From Arcanobacterium urinimassiliense (GTDB lineage: Bacteria; Actinomycetota; Actinomycetes; Actinomycetales; Actinomycetaceae): a DNA stretch of 50,555 bases. The translations under genes and the position numbers were made by a program. This document shows, in pieces, positions 8,878-16,705 of the stretch (position 1 is the stretch's first letter; the number at the start of each line of letters is the position of its first letter). The stretch is from positions 84,442 through 134,996 of the forward strand of contig NZ_LT632435.1 in the NCBI RefSeq assembly GCF_900119495.1. Direction: 5' to 3'. The notes under the pieces are model-generated. The model had not been told where the DNA came from. It searched no databases and saw nothing but the letters and a program-made list of their open reading frames with translations.

Positions 8878-9204
8878 ATTAGCAGTTATTTCTGATTAAC
8901 TTAGGAAACTATTACCCAGAGGATAGAAATTCTAATAATTTTAAAGAAATTTGCAATCCATTAAAACTAGAAATTTTATAAACAGATTTACTGGTACTTC
9001 AATTTACTTAAAATCTTAAAACTATAAAAATAATAAATGGGAACGTTATAAATTATATGTAATCATTATTGGCTAACCAATTTTCTTAAAATACATCTTA
9101 CAGCCAGCAATCTACCTTTTTAAAAACATCACAAATTTTATTTACAATCAATACCCACGGGAATTTCCAAGAATACTTTCTAATTAACTTATTTATAAAA
9201 CCGG

Positions 9205-9235
9205 TTGACCAAAAATCTTTTTTAGGTAATAATCT
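9205..9235 (+). promoter_or_regulatory. Candidate promoter of the apionate operon
   Basis: A -35-like TTGACC (9205-9210) is followed after 16-19 nt by overlapping -10-like boxes TAATAA and TAATCT. The palindrome AACCGGTT overlaps the -35 box, which would allow repression by the neighbouring GntR regulator. This rests on pattern matching only. Confidence 0.5.
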
Positions 9236-9273
9236 AACTAAACGCAAATACGGAATCACCAACGGGGGTGGAA

Positions 9274-10077
9274 ATGCGTATAGGAATCGGAACCTATGCC
9301 CTATTTTGGGAATGGTCAGAGCGAGTACCTAATCCAATATCTTTAGAAGGTATGCTCGATCGCACTGCAGAACTGAATTGCAATGTCTTTCAGATTTGCG
9401 ATTACCCGCTTTTAGAGACTTTTGACGCCGCGCATTTACGCGATATTAAAGAACAAGCTACCGCCCAAGGGATTGCTCTCGAAGTGGGTACCCGCGGTAC
9501 AGAACTCGAAACTCTCGAAAAATATCTGCAGCTGGCGCAGGCATTAGACGCCAAAGTAATTCGTTCGATGGTGCAGGTAGGAGAAGGAAAACCCTCTCTA
9601 GAAGAAAGCCTGCAAAACATCAAAGCAATTGTGCCGCAATTAGAAGAAAAAGGCATCGATTTAGCTTTTGAGACTTATGAACAGCTCCCCACTACTCAGC
9701 TAGTAGAGCTAATTCAAAAAGTAGGCAGCGAGCGCGTAGGCGTAGCTTTAGATCCGGCAAATTGTGTGGCCGGCTTGGAGCACCCTCGCGATGTAATCGA
9801 TAGATGTGCTCCCTACACTCTGAATTTACACGTGAAAGATTTTGCTTTCTCTCGGCAAGCCGGTTGGGTGGGATTCACCTACGCCGGAGCCAATATGGGC
9901 GAAGGTCTCTTAGATTACCGCTACGAACTGGAGAAAGTACAGCCCGTAGCGCGTGGTATCAGCCAGATAGTAGAGCACTGGCTGGTATGGCAGGGAGATC
10001 CGGAAACTACCGTGCGGATGGAGCGGGAGTGGACAAAGCAAACTCTACAAGTAATTAAAGCGCAAGCCGCTAAATAA
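9274..10077 (+). CDS. oiaD: 3-oxo-isoapionate decarboxylase (xylose isomerase-like TIM barrel)
   Basis: A 267-residue AP-endonuclease-2/xylose isomerase-like TIM barrel. Candidate metal ligands of the fold are visible: E in LAFETYEQ, D in VGVALDPAN, H in NLHVKDFAF and E in QIVEHWLVW. Such proteins are often labelled sugar phosphate isomerase/epimerase. Here the next gene is a D-apionate oxidoisomerase and the operon ends with an erythrulose-type kinase. In the published OiaD variant of the pathway, a protein of this superfamily decarboxylates 3-oxo-isoapionate to L-erythrulose. I assign OiaD mainly on that context. A GTG six bases upstream (9268) is an alternative start; ATG at 9274 gives the usual MRIGIGTYA-type N-terminus. 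It is the first gene of the operon. Confidence 0.72.
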   Translation: MRIGIGTYALFWEWSERVPNPISLEGMLDRTAELNCNVFQICDYPLLETFDAAHLRDIKEQATAQGIALEVGTRGTELETLEKYLQLAQALDAKVIRSMVQVGEGKPSLEESLQNIKAIVPQLEEKGIDLAFETYEQLPTTQLVELIQKVGSERVGVALDPANCVAGLEHPRDVIDRCAPYTLNLHVKDFAFSRQAGWVGFTYAGANMGEGLLDYRYELEKVQPVARGISQIVEHWLVWQGDPETTVRMEREWTKQTLQVIKAQAAK

Positions 10078-10185
10078 CCTAGCAAAAATACTTCCATCAA
10101 AAGAACAAGGATCGCTTAAAAAATAAGAACCTTTCAAGTTTCCTAAACAAAATAAACAATAAATATAAAAGGAGAATGAATCGAT

Positions 10186-11043
10186 ATGGCAACGAAGCTA
10201 AACATTGCAGTAATTGGCGCCGGCGGGAAAATGGGAATGCGAGTTTCCCCGAATCTGGCTAGCCACCCCGAATACAATGTAAAGTTCTGTGAAGCTGGCG
10301 AAGCGGGCATTAAGCGCTCGGAAGAAGCTGGCCGGCCGATTACCCCCACGCCGGAAGCAGTAAAAGACGCCGACATCGTAGTATATGCAGTACCGGACCG
10401 GGCACTGAATAAGATTACTGCCGATATTGCCCCGCTGCAGAAGCCAGGCTCGGTGGTACTCACCCTCGATCCAGCGGCTGCTTATGCGAACCAGCTCTTC
10501 ATCCGTGATGATTTGACCTATATCGTCTGCCACCCGGCACATCCGTCCGTATTCTTAGAGCGCAAGACGGACGAAGAGTATGCCGATACCTTCGGCGGTG
10601 TAGCTGCAGCTCAGCACGTACTGGCCGCCATGCACACCGAATCTGAGAAGTGGCAGCCAATTGGCGAAGAAGTAATCGCCAATATGTTTGCCCCGGTAGT
10701 AGCCGTGCACTGGGAGTCGGTACACGATCTCGCAGTACTCGAACCGACTTTGAATGAAACCATCGGCTGCATGATTGGCCAGTTCCTCAAAGACGTACTC
10801 GATTACACCGTAGAGGTAACCGATATGAAGTACGAATCCGTAGAAGCTATGTTCTTCGGACACATCTTCATCGCCCTGACCAATGCGCTGCGCGGATCTA
10901 ACCCCTTCTCCGACGCCTGCCTCTTGGCCATGGAATACGGACGGGAAAGAATCATCAACCCGAACTGGAAAGAAGTATTTAACGACGAAGACCTCGACAT
11001 AGTGCTAGCTAAGATGCTGGAACTAGACAAGATTGAGCGTTAA
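10186..11043 (+). CDS. apnO: D-apionate oxidoisomerase
   Basis: A 285-residue NAD(P)-dependent enzyme. The Rossmann fold begins with IAVIGAGGKMGMRVSPNLA (residues 7-25). The C-terminal half (about 165-285) is all-helical, with the pattern of the phosphogluconate dehydrogenase C-terminal-like family (EPTLNETIGCMIGQFLKDVLDY, FFGHIFIALTNAL, MEYGRERIINPNWKEVFN). This architecture matches ApnO, which oxidises and isomerises D-apionate to 3-oxo-isoapionate. The assignment is strengthened by the ApnL lactonase in the same operon. AAGGAG precedes the ATG. Composition is GC-richer than the two genes after it (32 G/C in the 60 nt at 10261-10320). A terminator-like hairpin follows. Confidence 0.85.
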   Translation: MATKLNIAVIGAGGKMGMRVSPNLASHPEYNVKFCEAGEAGIKRSEEAGRPITPTPEAVKDADIVVYAVPDRALNKITADIAPLQKPGSVVLTLDPAAAYANQLFIRDDLTYIVCHPAHPSVFLERKTDEEYADTFGGVAAAQHVLAAMHTESEKWQPIGEEVIANMFAPVVAVHWESVHDLAVLEPTLNETIGCMIGQFLKDVLDYTVEVTDMKYESVEAMFFGHIFIALTNALRGSNPFSDACLLAMEYGRERIINPNWKEVFNDEDLDIVLAKMLELDKIER

Positions 11044-11094
11044 AAATTTTATTTATAGCACAGCAAAGACGCTGTATATAAGATAAAAAATAAT

Positions 11095-11127
11095 TTATTT
11101 ACCTTCATTAAAGGTAAATAAGTTTTT
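11095..11127 (+). terminator. AT-rich terminator or attenuator inside the apionate operon
   Basis: An 11-bp stem (TTATTTACCTT / AAGGTAAATAA) with a 5-nt loop is followed by GTTTTTAC. It sits between apnO and the transporter gene, 18 nt before the transporter ATG. It may lower expression of the distal genes or end a shorter transcript. It coincides with a change in base composition. Confidence 0.65.
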
Positions 11128-11144
11128 ACTTAAAGGAAATTAAT

Positions 11145-12503
11145 ATGATTGATAAGTACTCGCCGGAATACTTAAAAGAATTGGAAGATTTAGGCCTAGA
11201 AGGCTTTAAATCTGAAAAACACGAAAAACGCTACACAACATACTTAATAATTGTTGCCTTATTGGGCTGGGCACTAGCTGCATACGACACAAACCTATAC
11301 AACCTAACTATCGCAGACATAACTGCTGAGCTTAATATTTCTGCTTCTTCCCTTGGAATACTAGGAATGTTCGTATATGCGGCAGAATTCCTAATAGCTC
11401 TAGCAATGGGCTACTATATGGACGCACGTGGCAGAAGAAAAGCTTGGATGCTTTGTCTGTGTATGGCTGGATTGTTCACGGGACTAACTTTTTTTGTTAA
11501 TGGATTCTGGACTCTAGTATTAGTACGTTCTCTCGCATCTGGATTTGCAAATGCTGAGCTAGCAGTATCTGTAACCTTGGTAAATGAACAAGTTCCAGCT
11601 AAACGCCGCGGAATGCTCTATTCCATCGTGCAATCTGGATACACAGTAGGAGTATTCTTAGCAAGCGGAATGTATCTAATGGTAAATGGGCTTGGCTGGA
11701 GAATGGTATTCCTCTTTGGCGTTATACCTCTCATCCTTGTAGGAATAGCACGTGAAAAAGTACGTGAATCTCCTCGTTTTTTGCATATGAAAGCCATGGA
11801 AAAAGCACAAGCAGCTGGTGATGAAGAAACCATCAAAAGACTGCAAAAAATTATGCCTATGGACATTGAGGCAAATGAAGATGGCAAATTCATACAGCTT
11901 TTCTCTAAAGCTGGTGGGGTATTGCGCACAACGTTATCGCTTTCCACCACTTGGATATTATATGGAATGTCATACGTAGCAACTAACATCTACCTAACTT
12001 ATTGGATGGTTCATGTAAAAGGATGGGAATCTTCCGAAGTTGCGACCCTTTTGCTCGCCGGTGGCGGAGTAGGAGTACTCTTCTACATATTTGGTGGATT
12101 ATTGGGAGAAAAATTTGGTAGGCGCAATGTGTTGCTAGGTTCTGCTGCATTCATAGCCCCACTATCATTAATAATTTTATATTCTGATCCACACCCCATT
12201 CTCTTAATCTGTATTTTCCTGCTATTCCAGGCAACTAACGGAACATGGTCTGGAGTAGGATACACCTACCAAGCAGAAGTATTCCCAACTCGAGTACGAG
12301 CACTAGGTGTAAGCTGGATGGCTGGAATGCTAGTCCTAGGATTTACATTAGGAAGCTTCTTATGGGCACTATTAACTAGCAGCATAAGCCTTGAAAATAC
12401 ATGGTTAATAATTGCTGTATTCCTTGGCGGTGCTCAAGCGATTAGTTGTTTATTCCTCCCCAAAGTAAAACCTGGGCAAGAATTAGAACAAATAGCCATA
12501 TAA
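11145..12503 (+). CDS. MFS transporter, probable D-apionate/apionolactone uptake
   Basis: A 452-residue, 12-helix major facilitator protein. The N-terminal 40 residues are charged and cytoplasmic. MFS landmarks are the acidic helix-1 stretch (ALAAYDTNLYNLTIADI), the loop 2-3 motif MDARGRRKAW, PAKRRGMLYS in the 4-5 loop, EKFGRRN in the 8-9 loop and PTRVRALGVSWMAG in helix 10/11. It belongs to the general organic-acid/sugar MFS group. Its place between apnO and apnL makes the apionate precursor the likely substrate. The gene is visibly AT-rich and uses ATA, TTA and AGA codons more than apnO. AAAGG before the ATG serves as ribosome binding site. Specificity is inferred from context only. Confidence 0.85.
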   Translation: MIDKYSPEYLKELEDLGLEGFKSEKHEKRYTTYLIIVALLGWALAAYDTNLYNLTIADITAELNISASSLGILGMFVYAAEFLIALAMGYYMDARGRRKAWMLCLCMAGLFTGLTFFVNGFWTLVLVRSLASGFANAELAVSVTLVNEQVPAKRRGMLYSIVQSGYTVGVFLASGMYLMVNGLGWRMVFLFGVIPLILVGIAREKVRESPRFLHMKAMEKAQAAGDEETIKRLQKIMPMDIEANEDGKFIQLFSKAGGVLRTTLSLSTTWILYGMSYVATNIYLTYWMVHVKGWESSEVATLLLAGGGVGVLFYIFGGLLGEKFGRRNVLLGSAAFIAPLSLIILYSDPHPILLICIFLLFQATNGTWSGVGYTYQAEVFPTRVRALGVSWMAGMLVLGFTLGSFLWALLTSSISLENTWLIIAVFLGGAQAISCLFLPKVKPGQELEQIAI

Positions 12504-12577
12504 ATTATCACGATGTGGCCGTGAACTTTCATTATCCACAATATAAATTCGCATTATTAACCAGAGAAGAGTAAAAA

Positions 12578-14317
12578 ATGAAAATAGATTCATGGAATTT
12601 CCGGATTTCTAACGAAGAGCTATCCGACGTATATTATGAAAATATCCATTTAGCTACATCTCTTCGACCAGCAATACGCGATGTAAATTGGGGAACTTAT
12701 GAACCAGAAGATGTTGTTGTTAAAAAAGATTCAAATTCTATCGAGATTAAAGCCACCTACAGCGTAGGAGTAGCAGAATCTTTAATTGCAGTTGAATCCA
12801 ATAAACTCAGCTACTCATATAAGTTCACGGCCACATCTAACTTACCTACCAATAGAACTGGAATCACCTTAATGATTCCAGCTTCCTATTCAGGTTTAGA
12901 TGCAGAAATAACTGATAGTCAAGAAAAAGTAAATCTATTTCGTTTTCCCCAACGTGTTTCTCCCTGGCAACCAGCTAAAGATATTAAACGCATATACCTG
13001 CAAGAAAAAAATGCACAGATAGATTTTTCTTTTTACGGCGACTACTTCGAAATGGAAGATCAAAGAAACTGGCACGATTCCAGCTATAAAATATATAATC
13101 GCGACCTTTCTTTACCATTTCCATACGAAATTAAAAAAGATGAAATAATCAATCAAAAAATAATCATTACAGTTACTCCCGCCGTAAGTAATATCTCTGA
13201 AAATATCAATTCATATATAACCAAAGCACCCACAAAACAAACGGCTAATAAAACGCTAGATTTATCTGAGATTATTGAAAACGGATCGCAGCATACAGTT
13301 CCCCCCATATCTATAGGTGCATCCACCGTCTTTAACTCTAAAAAAACTGTATCCACTTTTGCACCATCATCAATTACTGCCGAATTTGCTGAAGGATACC
13401 CACTAGAGAAATTCACTAACTCTTTACTTAATGACTCTAATCTCGGAGAAATCCCTATAGATTTAATGCTTGCTACGACAAAAGAAAATGTAGCTAAAGA
13501 ATGCATAAAAGCATTAAAAAAAGCAAAATTACAAATTTCATCAGTTATGTGTGTAGATCCTAAATTACACATAACTACACCGGAATGTATGCTGATTAGC
13601 TCTGTAATAGCAGCCTTATGCGATGCAAAAATAGTAGTTGGAGCTAGAACGCACTTTGCCGAATTTAATAGAAATATTAAACAATTTTCTTCTAAAGCTG
13701 ACAGCTATCGCTATACCTATACCCCACAAATGCACGTTACAGAACCATGGCACATTATTGATAGCTGCCAAATAATTAAAGACACAGTACAATCTGCACG
13801 AGAATATATAGGAAACTCTCCACTCATCCTAGGACCAATTACTTTAAAAGCACGAGTTAATTCAGTATCCACGGAACCTGGAATAAACGATCAATGGGAA
13901 GAAGATGGATATGGAGCTAATTATATTGCATCTTCGATTGATGAAAGAGCCGGAAGTACTTGGGCAGAAACCTGGACAGCACTATGCATTTCACATGCAA
14001 TAGGTTCTGATGTAGACGCTTTAGTGTTTTATGAAATGTTCGGTCCACGCGGAATACATGACGAAAATGGTTCACTGACTCCAGAAGGCATTTTACTTAA
14101 AAAACTAAACGACCTAAAAAATGAAACTGTTATAGTCAACAACTCTTTAATTGATTCAAAAGTTTCAGTTATGTATATGCCTGCTAAAAAACAACTATTT
14201 TTAATTAACGCTAGCAATGACGATATCTCTTTCAAAATGACTACTCAAAAAGACTCTGAAGTTTTAGTTATTCCAGCAAATGAAATAAGAAATATTACAG
14301 TGACTGAAAATAATTAA
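12578..14317 (+). CDS. apnL: D-apionate lactonase
   Basis: A 579-residue cytosolic protein with no signal peptide. The N-terminal beta-sandwich-like region ends in the stretch FYGDYFEMEDQRNWHDSSYK (residues 152-171), which I recognise as characteristic of D-apionate lactonases. A TIM-barrel-like middle (about 240-510) and a small C-terminal beta domain follow, the three-part layout described for this family. It hydrolyses D-apionolactone to D-apionate, feeding ApnO in the same operon. The gene is clearly AT-richer than its neighbours (22 G/C in the 60 nt at 12601-12660), suggesting separate acquisition together with the preceding transporter. A purine-rich AGAAGAG precedes the ATG. Annotation pipelines may leave this protein hypothetical. 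Confidence 0.83.
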   Translation: MKIDSWNFRISNEELSDVYYENIHLATSLRPAIRDVNWGTYEPEDVVVKKDSNSIEIKATYSVGVAESLIAVESNKLSYSYKFTATSNLPTNRTGITLMIPASYSGLDAEITDSQEKVNLFRFPQRVSPWQPAKDIKRIYLQEKNAQIDFSFYGDYFEMEDQRNWHDSSYKIYNRDLSLPFPYEIKKDEIINQKIIITVTPAVSNISENINSYITKAPTKQTANKTLDLSEIIENGSQHTVPPISIGASTVFNSKKTVSTFAPSSITAEFAEGYPLEKFTNSLLNDSNLGEIPIDLMLATTKENVAKECIKALKKAKLQISSVMCVDPKLHITTPECMLISSVIAALCDAKIVVGARTHFAEFNRNIKQFSSKADSYRYTYTPQMHVTEPWHIIDSCQIIKDTVQSAREYIGNSPLILGPITLKARVNSVSTEPGINDQWEEDGYGANYIASSIDERAGSTWAETWTALCISHAIGSDVDALVFYEMFGPRGIHDENGSLTPEGILLKKLNDLKNETVIVNNSLIDSKVSVMYMPAKKQLFLINASNDDISFKMTTQKDSEVLVIPANEIRNITVTENN

Positions 14318-14367
14318 TTAAAGCTTGTTAATTATTTAGCTTAAACAACTTTTACTACTAACCCGGA

Positions 14368-16095
14368 GTGAAATTGACCTATTTAGTTAATAACCCAGAA
14401 GAGTTCGCTGCTGATTCCTTAAAAGGATTCATTGCGGCGTATGAAAATTATGTGCAACCAGTACATGGTGGCGTAGTGCGCACTAGCGGCAGCCCGCAGG
14501 GAGAAACCGCTCTCGTAGTCGGGGGTGGATCGGGGCATTATCCAGCTTTTGCCGGCTGGGTAGGGCCAGGAATTGCCCACGGCGCAGTATGTGGCAATGT
14601 ATTTGCTTCTCCCTCCGCCTCACAAGTGCGCTCGGTCGTAAAAGCTGCTAATAACGGCGGAGGCGTAGTACTACTTTTCGGTAACTACGCAGGCGACGTG
14701 CTTCATTTCGGCAATGGCGCAGAGCAGCTTCGCGCCGAAGGAATCGACGTGCGAATCGTGACTATCTCGGACGACATCGCTTCTAACTCTCCGGATAAAC
14801 ATGACGATAGACGTGGCATCGCGGGCGATCTTTTTGTAGTGAAAATTGCCGGAGCAGCAGCGGCAGCTGGGAAAGATGTGGACAAGGTAGAATCCGTGGC
14901 CAAAAGAGCTAATGAGCGCACCCGCTCCCTCGGAGTAGCTTTTACCGGATGCACTCTACCGGGAGCTCAGACCCCACTTTTCACCGTGGCACCTGGCACT
15001 TTCGGATTGGGTCTAGGAATTCACGGCGAAAAAGGCATCTCTGATCACGAGATGCTTCCGGCCCGCGATATTGCAAAAATGCTGGTAGAAAAGGTACTAG
15101 CAGAAGAGCCACCGCGCGAAAATGGCTACAAAGGCGGGGTAGGCGTGCTACTAAATGGGCTAGGCGCCACTAAGTATGAAGAACTTTTCGTGCTCTACGG
15201 ATCAGTGGTAGAGCTATTAGAACAACGCGGCTTACAAATCGTAGCTCCCGTAGTAGGCGAACAAGTAACTTCACTGGATATGGCTGGGGTGTCGCTGAGC
15301 ATTTGTTTCCTTGATAGCGAATTAGAAGAATACTGGCTAGCCGCTGCCGATACTCCGGCTTTCCGCAGAGGAGCCCTTTCTGTTGCAGAGAGTGCGGCGC
15401 CGGCGCGGCGAATTGTACAGGATGAAGAAGAATCCGCTATTCCCGCCGGATCTCCTGAATCTGCTGCTTTCGCCGAAAAAGTGGCAAAAATCCTCGAAGT
15501 TTTTGAAAGTACGGCACGCGCAGCAGAAGCTGACTTGGGGCGGATAGACGCAATAGCGGGCGATGGCGACCACGGGCAAGGTATGACTCTGGGAACTACC
15601 GCGGCAGCTAAAGCAGCACGCGAATGCGTAAACGCCAAAGCGGGAGTTCGCACCCTACTGGTGCGCGCCGGCGCCGCCTGGGCAGAAGGAGCCGGTGGCA
15701 CTTCTGGCGCACTTTGGGGAGCAGCCCTAGGGCGCACCGGCAATTCACTTTCTGATGAGCAGGCACCGAGCACTCGAGAAATCCTCCAAGCCGTAGCTGC
15801 CGGAGCACGGGCAATACCAGAAATGGGCGGTGCAAAGGTCGGCGATAAGACCATGGTGGATGCAATTATTCCTTTTGCAGAGGGAATCGAAAAGCGCCTC
15901 GATTCAGCGGAGCCCCTAGCAACAATCTGGGCGGCAGCAGCTGCAGAAGCCCAGGCAGCTGCGGAAGCTACTGCAAATATATCGGCGCAAAAAGGCCGGG
16001 CGCGTACTCACGGAGATGCCTCTATCGGCACTCCAGACCCGGGCGCCATTTCGTTCTCTCTTTTAATGCGGGCAGCTGCTGCTACACTCTCCTAA
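14368..16095 (+). CDS. lerK: L-erythrulose 1-kinase (fused DhaK-DhaL dihydroxyacetone kinase family)
   Basis: A 575-residue ATP-dependent kinase with both halves fused. The DhaK domain (about 1-330) has GGGSGHYPAF, FGNYAGDVLHFG and the GLGIHGEKG segment with the substrate-binding histidine. The DhaL domain (about 370-575) has the Mg-ATP loop DAIAGDGDHGQGM and GAGGTSGALWG. The family includes dihydroxyacetone kinases and the erythrulose kinases of tetritol and apionate pathways. In this operon L-erythrulose is the expected substrate, giving L-erythrulose 1-phosphate. Dihydroxyacetone kinase remains the alternative. The GTG at 14368 overlaps the GGAG sequence; a TTG at 14374, five bases after GGAG, may be the real start. 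The composition returns to GC-rich here. A strong terminator follows. Confidence 0.8.
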   Translation: MKLTYLVNNPEEFAADSLKGFIAAYENYVQPVHGGVVRTSGSPQGETALVVGGGSGHYPAFAGWVGPGIAHGAVCGNVFASPSASQVRSVVKAANNGGGVVLLFGNYAGDVLHFGNGAEQLRAEGIDVRIVTISDDIASNSPDKHDDRRGIAGDLFVVKIAGAAAAAGKDVDKVESVAKRANERTRSLGVAFTGCTLPGAQTPLFTVAPGTFGLGLGIHGEKGISDHEMLPARDIAKMLVEKVLAEEPPRENGYKGGVGVLLNGLGATKYEELFVLYGSVVELLEQRGLQIVAPVVGEQVTSLDMAGVSLSICFLDSELEEYWLAAADTPAFRRGALSVAESAAPARRIVQDEEESAIPAGSPESAAFAEKVAKILEVFESTARAAEADLGRIDAIAGDGDHGQGMTLGTTAAAKAARECVNAKAGVRTLLVRAGAAWAEGAGGTSGALWGAALGRTGNSLSDEQAPSTREILQAVAAGARAIPEMGGAKVGDKTMVDAIIPFAEGIEKRLDSAEPLATIWAAAAAEAQAAAEATANISAQKGRARTHGDASIGTPDPGAISFSLLMRAAAATLS

Positions 16096-16120
16096 ACAAA
16101 AAAAGCAGCACTACCGAGTA

Positions 16121-16166
16121 TGCCAGCCGGCGTGAATTCTCTGGATTCCGCCGGCTGGCAGCTTTT
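16121..16166 (+). terminator. Terminator of the apionate operon
   Basis: A perfect 12-bp stem (TGCCAGCCGGCG / CGCCGGCTGGCA) with a 16-nt loop is followed by GCTTTTC. It closes the operon 25 nt after the kinase stop codon. Confidence 0.88.
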
Positions 16167-16312
16167 CATCTTTCGCTTTCTTCACTTTCTCCGCTCTATC
16201 TGGCGAATAATTTTCTTTTCACCTATTTCGCTACCAGCTATAAAATACTCGAAATTTCAAATATTGTGTAAGACTGAAGAAGTAGGTATAAGAAACTATT
16301 TAAGGAGTGTTT

Positions 16313-16555
16313 ATGTCTACTTTGGAAAATAAATTCGATGAAGCCGCCGGGAAAGCTAAAGAAGTAGCAGGCGAAGTGGCTAACGATAAAGATATTAAAG
16401 CAGAAGGTAAGATTCAGAATACCGAAGCAAAAGTAAAAGAAACGGCTGAAAATATCGGCAAAAAAGCTAAAGACGCTGCAGAAGATATTGAAGCAGGCGC
16501 CAAGAAACTGGCCGAGCGAGCAAAGGATGCTCTGCACGGCAAAGACAAGAAATAA
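16313..16555 (+). CDS. CsbD-like stress protein
   Basis: An 80-residue, highly charged, helical protein of the CsbD type. The N-terminus reads MSTLENKFDEAAGKAKEVAGE, the usual CsbD opening, followed by Lys/Ala/Glu-rich amphipathic repeats to the end. CsbD-like proteins are small general-stress proteins of unclear biochemical role. AAGGAG lies five bases before this ATG. An in-frame GTG at 16307 overlaps the ribosome binding site and is unlikely. It stands alone between the operon terminator upstream and a strong terminator downstream. Confidence 0.85.
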   Translation: MSTLENKFDEAAGKAKEVAGEVANDKDIKAEGKIQNTEAKVKETAENIGKKAKDAAEDIEAGAKKLAERAKDALHGKDKK

Positions 16556-16578
16556 AGTACCAATAAATTAGAGTTGAG

Positions 16579-16617
16579 GGGAGCCTCCGGATCAAAATTC
16601 CGGGGGCTCCCGCTTTT
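16579..16617. terminator. Terminator after the CsbD-like gene
   Basis: A 12-bp GC-rich stem (GGGAGCCTCCGG paired with CCGGGGGCTCCC, one G-U pair) with a 9-nt loop is followed on the plus strand by GCTTTTAA. The minus-strand adhesin gene ends about 90 nt beyond, so the hairpin may serve both genes. Confidence 0.88.
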
Positions 16618-16705
16618 AATATTTCTCTTCGTTAATAGCTATCTTCTCTAATAACTCTTTTTTCTAGTACCGCTTTTCTTAATATCACTCTTCTCTCCCG
16701 CAGCC

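Larger units (their letters stand above)
8810..9267. other. AT-rich divergent control region between GntR gene and apionate operon
   Basis: This 458-bp gap holds no convincing reading frame. It contains a GC-rich hairpin at 8846-8877 and a small inverted repeat ATTGG-CTAA-CCAAT at 9068-9081. An 8-bp palindrome AACCGGTT at 9199-9206 overlaps a promoter-like -35 box. The two palindromic sites are candidate operators for the divergent FadR-type regulator. The rest is strongly A/T-rich. Confidence 0.6.

Noticed and set aside
15195-15854. 219-residue frame antisense to the kinase gene
   Set aside because: It is a shadow frame of Ala/Gly-rich coding sequence. The plus-strand kinase has all catalytic motifs.
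14368-16095. Glycerol-pathway dihydroxyacetone kinase
   Set aside because: No glycerol dehydrogenase or DhaM is nearby, and the operon context predicts L-erythrulose. It remains the alternative if the pathway call fails.
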